64,000 nucleotides of DNA, from assembly GCF_001426685.1 (NCBI RefSeq), contig NZ_LMFB01000019.1, positions 103,005-167,004 of the forward strand, in the 5' to 3' direction. This document shows, in pieces, positions 58,091 to 64,000 of this stretch. Under the pieces are notes generated by a model. The model saw only the letters and a list, made by a program, of their open reading frames with translations. It ran no database searches and was not told the DNA's origin. The position numbers and the translations under genes are program-made. Numbering within the stretch: position 1 is the stretch's first letter; the number at the start of each line of letters is the position of its first letter. The stretch comes from Rhizobium sp. Root483D2. Its GTDB lineage: Bacteria; Pseudomonadota; Alphaproteobacteria; Rhizobiales; Rhizobiaceae.

Positions 58091-61040
58091 GGAGCTTTCC
58101 GTTTTCCGGATCGAAGAAGACCGGGCTGCACAGCACGGCTTTGGTATATTCATTTTTCAAGTCGTTCCACACAGTCACATGTTCGCCGTAGCGCTTAGGG
58201 CCGTGTTTGACGAGTGCCAGGCCGATGGTCGAGCCGAGGTTCGGCGAGTAGCAGCTGGACGAGACATAGCCCTGGTCGTTTTCGAGCGAGGGAACAGCGC
58301 CGTCGGAGAGAATATGCGAGCCTGTCCTGAAGGTGGTTGCCGGATCGATGGGTTTGACGCCGACCAGCGAGAGCCTGTCGTCGGCCAGCAGGCCCTCGCG
58401 GGAGAGCATTGCCTTGCCGATGAAATCCGGCTTGGCCGCGGAAACCATCTTGGCAAAGCCGAGGTCGGACGGGATGACGGTGCCGTTGATCTCGGAATGG
58501 GTGACATGGCCTTTTTCGATGCGCATGACGCCGAGCGCCTCGACGCCATAGGGGCAGATGCCATGCGGCGCGCCCGCTTCCATGATGGCATCGGCAATCG
58601 CCTCGCCATAGCCGGCTGGCACTGCGAGTTCGTAGGCCAGTTCGCCGGAAAAGGAGATGCGGAACAGGCGGCCTGTCAGCTTGCCGCCGCAGAGCGATAC
58701 TTCCTTGGCGCCGAGGAAGGGGAAGGCAGCGTCGGAGATATCCTCGTCCACCAGAGTCTGGAGGATCATCCGGGATTTCGGCCCGGCAACGGCGATCTGC
58801 GCCCATTGATCGGTCGAGGAGGCAAACTGCACGTCGAGATCGGGCCACAGCGCCTGGGCGCAGAATTCCAGATGGTTCATGACACCCGCCGCATAGGCCG
58901 TGGTGGTCGTCATGAAGAAATGGGTTTCGCCCAGACGGCTCGTGGTGCCGTCGTCATAGATCATTCCGTCTTCGCGCAGCATCAGGCCGTAGCGTGCCTT
59001 GCCGACCGGCAGCTTCAGGAACGCATTGCAATAGATCCGGTTGAGGAACTCGGCGGCGTCCGTGCCGAAGATCTCGATCTTGCCGAGGGTCGAGACGTCG
59101 CAAATCCCGGCATTCCTGCGGACATTCAGCACTTCGCGATCGACACTTTCGCGCCAAGTCGTTTCGCCGGATTTCGGGAACCAGGAGGAGCGGTACCAGA
59201 GGCCGGTCTCGACGAAGACTGCGCCGTTCTTCTTAGCCCAGTCGTGCAGCGGCGATTTGCGCACCGGCTGGAAATGCTTGCCCTTGGAAGCGCCGGTCAG
59301 CGCGCCGAAAGAGAGCGGCGTGTAGAATGGGCGGAACGTCGTCGTGCCGACATCGGCCGGCGAGACCTTTCGCGCTTCGGCGAGAATGCCGATGGCGTTG
59401 ATGTTGGACAGCTTGCCCTGGTCGGTCGCCATGCCATTGGTGGTGTAGCGCTTGGCAAGCTCGACATGGCCATAGCCTTCGCTGACCGCCAGGCCCAGGT
59501 CCTTCAGGTGCACGTCGTTCTGATAATCGACAAAGGCCTTGCCCTTCGATCCATGGATGCGCCAGAGCGGCTTGGACACCGTCGCCGTGTCCGCTTTCGC
59601 AGCGAAGGCCGCAATGGTGTTTGAGAAGCCGAGTGTCTGCAGCGCGGACGCGGCTTTTGCAGCACCGTTTGCAAGGCAGGCTTCCAGGCTGCCAATGCCG
59701 GCGGCAGCACCAGCGACGGTCAGTCCGTCCAGCCGTTCCGGGGCGAGGAACGCGGCCTGTGCATCCGACCAGACCGGTTTTGCACCGCGATGGCAGGCCA
59801 GATGGATGATCGGGCTCCAGCCGCCGGACATGGCGAGCGCGTCCGCCGCAATGGTTTCCGGGCGGCCGTTGCTAAGGACCGTCACACCCTTGAGGCTCTT
59901 GCCGCCGCTGGCATCGACAACCACCGCGCCGGGAAGAATGCGTGCCTTGCCGGACCATGTGTGGGCCGCATCCGGACGGCTGTCGATGATGGCAGCAACC
60001 TCCAGGCCTGCCGCTTCCAGGTCGCCCGCAGTTGCATAACCCGACGCGTCGTTGGTGAAGATGACAGTGCTTTTTCCGGGCGCGACAGCCTGCCGGTTGA
60101 GATAGGACCGCATGGCGCTGGCCATCATCACGCCGGGTATATCGTTGCCACCGAACACCAGCGGCCGCTCCTCAGTGCCGGATGCAAGGATCGCTTGCTT
60201 GGCGGCGATGCGCCAGATGCGCTCGACCGGGCGGTTCGGGTCTACTGTGGCCGTGTTCTTCTGCACGCTTTCCACAGCGCCAAAGACATTGCCGTCATAC
60301 CAGCCAAAGACGGTCGTGCGGGAAAACAGCCGGACATTGGGCATGTCGTCGAGCTCGGCCAGCGTCTGCGCCAAAAGGTCGGCTGGGGATTTTCCACCGG
60401 CAGGCGCCGTCTCGGCCAGAAGTGAGCCGCCGAGCTCAAACCCTTCGTCTGCGAGAATAACGCGGGCACCGGCACGGCCTGCCGTCAACGCTGCGGCGAG
60501 GCCGGTCGGTCCGGCGCCAATCACCAGCAGATCGCAATGGGCCCAGCATTTCTCGTAGGCGTCCGGATCGGGCTGATAGGTGGCGCGGCCAAGGCCTGCT
60601 GCCTTGCGGATGATCGGCTCATAGACCTTTTCCCAGAAGGCAGCGGGCCACATGAAGGTCTTGTAGTAGAAGCCGGCACCGAGGAAGGGCGAGAGCAGGC
60701 TGTTGACGGCACCGAGGTCGAAATCGACCGAGGGCCAGCGGTTCTGGCTTTTTGCCGTCAGGCCGCTGTAGAGCTCGACCAGCGTGGCGCGGGTATTGGC
60801 TTCCGTGCGGCCGCCTTCGCCGATGGTCACAAGCGCATTGGGTTCGGCTGCACCGGCCGTGAGGATGCCGCGCGGGCGGTGATATTTGAAACTGCGGCCG
60901 ACCAGCTGGCGGCCGTTGGCAAGAAGTGCTGACGCCAGCGTGTCGCCGGAAAAGCCCTGCATCGCCTTGCCGTCGAAGGTGAAATCGAGCGGCTTTGCGC
61001 GGTTGAGGCGTCCGCCTGTGGAAAGACGATAGGATGTCAT
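58083..61040 (-). CDS. soxA: Sarcosine oxidase alpha subunit
   Basis: The 985-residue alpha subunit binds NAD+ and tetrahydrofolate. The N-terminal part has FTFDGKAMQGFSGDTLASALL (ferredoxin-like fold) and a dinucleotide motif LLVIGAGPTGLAAALTAGRA near residue 172. The C-terminal ~380 residues have the aminomethyltransferase-like fold that binds folate (KIEIFGTDAAEFLNRIY, GYGEAIADAIMEAG). The enzyme oxidises sarcosine to glycine and 5,10-methylene-THF. ATG 61040 overlaps soxD (ATGA). Confidence 0.95.
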   Translation of the reverse strand: MTSYRLSTGGRLNRAKPLDFTFDGKAMQGFSGDTLASALLANGRQLVGRSFKYHRPRGILTAGAAEPNALVTIGEGGRTEANTRATLVELYSGLTAKSQNRWPSVDFDLGAVNSLLSPFLGAGFYYKTFMWPAAFWEKVYEPIIRKAAGLGRATYQPDPDAYEKCWAHCDLLVIGAGPTGLAAALTAGRAGARVILADEGFELGGSLLAETAPAGGKSPADLLAQTLAELDDMPNVRLFSRTTVFGWYDGNVFGAVESVQKNTATVDPNRPVERIWRIAAKQAILASGTEERPLVFGGNDIPGVMMASAMRSYLNRQAVAPGKSTVIFTNDASGYATAGDLEAAGLEVAAIIDSRPDAAHTWSGKARILPGAVVVDASGGKSLKGVTVLSNGRPETIAADALAMSGGWSPIIHLACHRGAKPVWSDAQAAFLAPERLDGLTVAGAAAGIGSLEACLANGAAKAASALQTLGFSNTIAAFAAKADTATVSKPLWRIHGSKGKAFVDYQNDVHLKDLGLAVSEGYGHVELAKRYTTNGMATDQGKLSNINAIGILAEARKVSPADVGTTTFRPFYTPLSFGALTGASKGKHFQPVRKSPLHDWAKKNGAVFVETGLWYRSSWFPKSGETTWRESVDREVLNVRRNAGICDVSTLGKIEIFGTDAAEFLNRIYCNAFLKLPVGKARYGLMLREDGMIYDDGTTSRLGETHFFMTTTTAYAAGVMNHLEFCAQALWPDLDVQFASSTDQWAQIAVAGPKSRMILQTLVDEDISDAAFPFLGAKEVSLCGGKLTGRLFRISFSGELAYELAVPAGYGEAIADAIMEAGAPHGICPYGVEALGVMRIEKGHVTHSEINGTVIPSDLGFAKMVSAAKPDFIGKAMLSREGLLADDRLSLVGVKPIDPATTFRTGSHILSDGAVPSLENDQGYVSSSCYSPNLGSTIGLALVKHGPKRYGEHVTVWNDLKNEYTKAVLCSPVFFDPENGKLHG

Positions 61041-61309
61041 GCGGTCTCTCCCTTCGCGCTGGCATCCGTGACCGCGTAGATCGCGTGGGTCATCGTATCG
61101 CGCTCGACCACCAGCCAGCGGCGGCAGCCGGATGTGTGGTGCCAATGTTCGCTATGGCGGCCGCGCGGATTGTCGCGCAGGTAGACATAGGCGTACCAGG
61201 CATCCTCACCGGCATCGGGTGCCGGGCGGATTATGCCCGCGTCGCCGCGAACGGTGAATTCTTCCTTGGGGCGCGGCCCGCAATGGGGGCAGGCGATCAG
61301 GCTGGCCAT
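61037..61309 (-). CDS. soxD: Sarcosine oxidase delta subunit
   Basis: The 90-residue delta subunit has a zinc site made by the N-terminal CPHCGPRPKEEF and the HWHHTSGCRRW segment near residue 60. It is structural in the alpha-beta-gamma-delta complex. It sits between soxB (9-base gap) and soxA (4-base overlap), the standard gene order. Confidence 0.95.
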   Translation of the reverse strand: MASLIACPHCGPRPKEEFTVRGDAGIIRPAPDAGEDAWYAYVYLRDNPRGRHSEHWHHTSGCRRWLVVERDTMTHAIYAVTDASAKGETA

Positions 61310-61318
61310 GACATGTCC

Positions 61319-62569
61319 TCAGTGCAGATTGGGTTGCGAGCCAACGCCCTTTTCATCGATCATCCGGCCGCGTGCGAAGCGGTCGAGCCTGAAGGCGCGG
61401 CCAGTCTCATGCGGTTCGTTCCTGGCGATCAGATGGGCGTAGCAGAAGCCGGAAGCGGGCGTCGCCTTGAAGCCGCCGTAACACCAGCCGGCATTCAGGT
61501 AGAGATTGTCAATAGGGGTGCGGTCTATGATCGGCGAGCCATCCATGCTCATGTCCATCACCCCGCCCCAGGACCGCAGAACCCGCACCCGCGACAGAGC
61601 CGGGATCATCGCGACGCCGGCCTCGGCGACATGTTCGACGGTCGCCAGATTGCCGCGCTGGGCATAGGAATTGTAGCCGTCGATATCGCCGCCGAAGACG
61701 AGGCCGCCCTTGTCCGATTGCGAGACATAGAAGTGTCCGGCGCCGAAGGTGACGACATTGTCGATGAAAGGCTTCAACCCTTCCGAGACGAAGGCCTGCA
61801 GTACATGGCTTTCGATCGGCAGTTTCATATCGACCATGTCGGCCACGGTGGTGGAATTGCCGGCCGCCGCCAGCGCCAGCTTGCCGCAGCCGATAAAGCC
61901 CTGACTGGTTTCGACACCCATGACGCGGCCGTTTTCGCGGCGAATTCCAGTGACTTCGCAATTCTGGATGATATCGACGCCGCGCATATCCGCGCCCCTC
62001 GCATAGCCCCAGGCCACGGCGTCATGGCGCACCGTGCCGCCGCGCTTTTGCATCAGCGCTCCCTGGATCGGAAAGCGGGCATTGTCGTAATCGAGGAAGG
62101 GCAGCATCTGGCGCACGGCATTCCGGTCGAGCAGGTCGGCATCGACGCCGTGCAGGCGCATGGCATTGCCGCGCCGGGTATAGGCATCGCGCTGGGCGTC
62201 GGAATGATAAAGGTTCAGCACGCCGCGTTGTGAAACCATGGCGTTGAAGTTGAAATCCTGCTCCAGCACTTCCCAGAGCTTCATCGACAGTTCGTAGAAC
62301 GGGTTGTTGCCCTCAAGCAGGTAGTTGGAGCGGATGATCGTCGTGTTGCGGCCGACATTGCCGGAGCCGATATAGTTCTTTTCCAAAACGGCGACGTTGG
62401 TGACGCCGAATTCCTTGGCGAGATAATAGGCCGTGGCCAGGCCATGCCCGCCGCCGCCAATAATGATAACGTCATAGTGGTTCTTCGGAACCGGGCTGCG
62501 CCATGCCGGCTTCCAGCCTTTGTTGCCACGCAGGGCATTCAGAAAAACGGAAAAGGCGGAGTAGCGCAT
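61319..62569 (-). CDS. soxB: Sarcosine oxidase beta subunit
   Basis: The 416-residue flavoprotein subunit holds FAD (VIIIGGGGHGLATAYYLA near residue 32) and covalent FMN, and it has YIGSGNVGRNTTIIRSNYL and GWCYGGFKATPASG, both typical of SoxB. The start is ATG 62569 (MRYSAFSVFLNAL), the normal family start; the frame extends 11 codons upstream. It is the first gene of the sox operon, divergent from the GATase1-AraC regulator, with 90 bp between. Confidence 0.96.
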   Translation of the reverse strand: MRYSAFSVFLNALRGNKGWKPAWRSPVPKNHYDVIIIGGGGHGLATAYYLAKEFGVTNVAVLEKNYIGSGNVGRNTTIIRSNYLLEGNNPFYELSMKLWEVLEQDFNFNAMVSQRGVLNLYHSDAQRDAYTRRGNAMRLHGVDADLLDRNAVRQMLPFLDYDNARFPIQGALMQKRGGTVRHDAVAWGYARGADMRGVDIIQNCEVTGIRRENGRVMGVETSQGFIGCGKLALAAAGNSTTVADMVDMKLPIESHVLQAFVSEGLKPFIDNVVTFGAGHFYVSQSDKGGLVFGGDIDGYNSYAQRGNLATVEHVAEAGVAMIPALSRVRVLRSWGGVMDMSMDGSPIIDRTPIDNLYLNAGWCYGGFKATPASGFCYAHLIARNEPHETGRAFRLDRFARGRMIDEKGVGSQPNLH

Positions 62570-62659
62570 GGCAATCGAATCCCGGTGAACCGCTGCAATC
62601 ATGACAGGATTGCGTTTTCAGACTTGCAGGAAAAGGACGTTTTAAGTCATAATAAGGAC

Positions 62660-63637
62660 ATGGTGTCAGATGACCTGAAAAACGTCCAGAAGATCGGCTT
62701 CATCCTTATCCCGGGGTTTGCGCTGATGTCCTATGCCTCTGCGGTGGAACCGTTGCGGGCTGCCAATCTGCTCGCGGGCCGGGACATTTATGCGCTTTCG
62801 GCACATACAGTCGAGGGTGCTGCCGGCATGACCTCTTCCGGCATTCCGGTGCCTGCCACGCCGCTGCCGGTTCGTGGTTCCGGATTTCACACCGTTTTCG
62901 TCTGCGCCGGCGGCACGCCGGTCGATTGGAACGTTCCGCCGGTGCTTGCCTGCCTGCGCCAGCTTGCCCGCGATGGTGTGCGCATCGGCGGCATTTCCGG
63001 CGGACCCTATCTGATGGCGGCGGCGGGGCTTTTGGAGGATCGCGATTTTACCATCCACTGGGAGCATGCGCCGGCGCTGATGGAGGCATTTCCCGGTCTT
63101 CCTCCACGCCAGGCGCGCTATGTGCTCGACGGCAACCGCATCACCTGCGGTGGCGGCGTGGCGCCGCTCGACATGATGCATGCGCTGATTTCCGAGCGCA
63201 TGGGATCGGATTTCGCCCGGCGCGTCAGCGACTGGTATCTGCATACCCATGTGGAGAGTTCCGGAGCCCCGCAGCGGGCCTCGCTGGCGCAGCGCTACGG
63301 CATCAACCATCCAGGCCTGCTGACCGTGCTTGAGAAAATGGAGGCGACGATCGAAGCGCCGCTTGACCGCCAGACGATGGCGGCTTTGGCGGGGCTTTCC
63401 CCGCGTCATCTCGACCGGCTGTTTTCCAGCCTAATGGGGTCGTCCTTTCTTCTCGAATACCGCAAGCTGCGGCTCGATCATGCCCGCCGGCTGCTGCAGC
63501 AAAGTCCGCTTTCCATCTCGGAAATCGCCTTTGCCACCGGCTTTTCCAGTGCGGGCCATTTCTCCCGCAGCTATCGCACTGCATTTGGCGAAGCACCGCG
63601 GTCGCAGCGGCAAATTGGCAGTGCCGCAAGCCGCTGA
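62660..63637 (+). CDS. GATase1-like AraC regulator (GlxA/GbdR type)
   Basis: The 325-residue protein has a DJ-1/PfpI-like N-terminal domain (residues ~12-175), where the usual nucleophile elbow reads GISGGPYLMAAAG with Gly instead of Cys, so it is a sensor and not an enzyme. AraC helix-turn-helix motifs lie at about 225-315 (MAALAGLSPRHLDRLFSSLM, ISEIAFATGFSSAGHFSR). The GbdR branch controls glycine-betaine/sarcosine genes, and this one is divergent from sox. ATG 62660 has AAGG very close; GTG 62663 is an alternative start. Confidence 0.9.
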   Translation: MVSDDLKNVQKIGFILIPGFALMSYASAVEPLRAANLLAGRDIYALSAHTVEGAAGMTSSGIPVPATPLPVRGSGFHTVFVCAGGTPVDWNVPPVLACLRQLARDGVRIGGISGGPYLMAAAGLLEDRDFTIHWEHAPALMEAFPGLPPRQARYVLDGNRITCGGGVAPLDMMHALISERMGSDFARRVSDWYLHTHVESSGAPQRASLAQRYGINHPGLLTVLEKMEATIEAPLDRQTMAALAGLSPRHLDRLFSSLMGSSFLLEYRKLRLDHARRLLQQSPLSISEIAFATGFSSAGHFSRSYRTAFGEAPRSQRQIGSAASR

Positions 63638-63711
63638 TCGATATTCTTCCCGGTTGAGAAAATTTCACTCTCAGGATAAATTGGTGGCCTGGGAAGCAGG
63701 GGCGACACCGC

Positions 63712-64000
63712 ATGGCGAAAAAGCAGCCAATCATCGATATCGGCCGGACCACGGATGACGAGCGGCCGGCCTTGAAGGCTGCCTTTCTGCAGGATCCGCA
63801 CGCGCTGCGCGAGCCCAAGGAAAACAATCTGGAAATTGCCATCGGCCATGAGGTGCGGGCGTTTCGCAAGAAGCTCGGCATCACCGTCACAGACCTTGCC
63901 ACCGCCACCGGCATTTCGCTCGGCATGCTGTCGAAGATCGAGAACGGCAATATCTCCCCGTCGCTGACGACACTTCAATCCCTGTCGCGGGCGCTCGGCG
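63712..64000 (+). CDS. XRE family regulator, N-terminal part (cut by right edge)
   Basis: The gene begins at ATG 63712 and the frame is open to the window end, showing 96 codons. Residues ~42-96 are a Cro/CI helix-turn-helix (IAIGHEVRAFRKKLGITVTD, then LATATGISLGMLSKIENGNI). Proteins of this layout usually carry a C-terminal cupin domain; that part is outside the window. It is 74 bases after the GATase1-AraC gene and could be co-transcribed with it. Confidence 0.85.
   Translation, partial: MAKKQPIIDIGRTTDDERPALKAAFLQDPHALREPKENNLEIAIGHEVRAFRKKLGITVTDLATATGISLGMLSKIENGNISPSLTTLQSLSRALG

Noticed and set aside
58089-59624. Plus-strand frame of 511 codons
   Set aside because: Antisense to soxA, no motif.

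Overview
The window looks like a chromosomal segment from the Rhizobium/Agrobacterium group (Rhizobiaceae, Hyphomicrobiales). The support is high GC, the gene content (a prkA-yeaH-spoVR operon, a complete five-step hut pathway with hutF and hutG, heterotetrameric sarcosine oxidase genes) and a rhizobial style of imperfect palindromic repeat. No rRNA, tRNA, CRISPR array, transposase or phage gene was recognised.

Layout. 0-5.2 kb: the stress/stationary-phase operon prkA-yeaH-spoVR (minus strand). 5.7-10.9 kb: housekeeping genes (rsgA, two small conserved-looking genes, pepT, an ABC-F ATPase) with a ~186 bp palindromic repeat in front of the ABC-F gene. 10.9-31.2 kb: a large polysaccharide locus. 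A minus-strand operon reads flippase, GNAT-like protein, Wzz, O-antigen ligase-like polymerase/ligase, polysaccharide deacetylase, GT4, a GT4-GT2 fusion, methyltransferase and a secreted glycosidase-like protein. Divergent from it are a HemK-like methyltransferase and a second GNAT-like paralogue. Convergent to those is a four-gene operon of asparagine synthetase, acyl carrier protein, AMP-forming ligase and NH3-dependent NAD synthetase homologue, which looks like an acyl/aminoacyl or amide decoration module. No initiating sugar-phosphate transferase, outer-membrane export channel or tyrosine kinase is in view.

31.2-34.7 kb: an AT-rich, gene-poor stretch with a decayed acetyltransferase fragment, then a soluble chemoreceptor with two PAS domains and a C-terminal NWEEF tether. 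34.7-40.0 kb: an RND efflux pump with a divergent TetR regulator and two operator-like palindromes.

40.1-56.8 kb: histidine-related catabolism in two blocks, each with its own HutC-type regulator. The right block is the standard pathway (hutI, hutH, hutG, hutU, with hutF and hutC divergent). The left block is a polar amino-acid ABC transporter followed by a histidine-ammonia-lyase homologue that has lost the MIO-forming Ala-Ser-Gly motif, a sarcosine/N-methyltryptophan oxidase-like flavoenzyme and a ureohydrolase with an altered metal motif; hutD and a VapBC-type toxin-antitoxin pair sit between the blocks. The left block is the best candidate here for an undescribed pathway, possibly for a histidine-derived betaine or N-methylated histidine feeding into hut.

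56.9-64.0 kb: two small conserved-looking genes, the sarcosine oxidase operon soxB-D-A-G, a divergent GATase1-like AraC regulator, and the start of an XRE-type regulator cut by the right edge.
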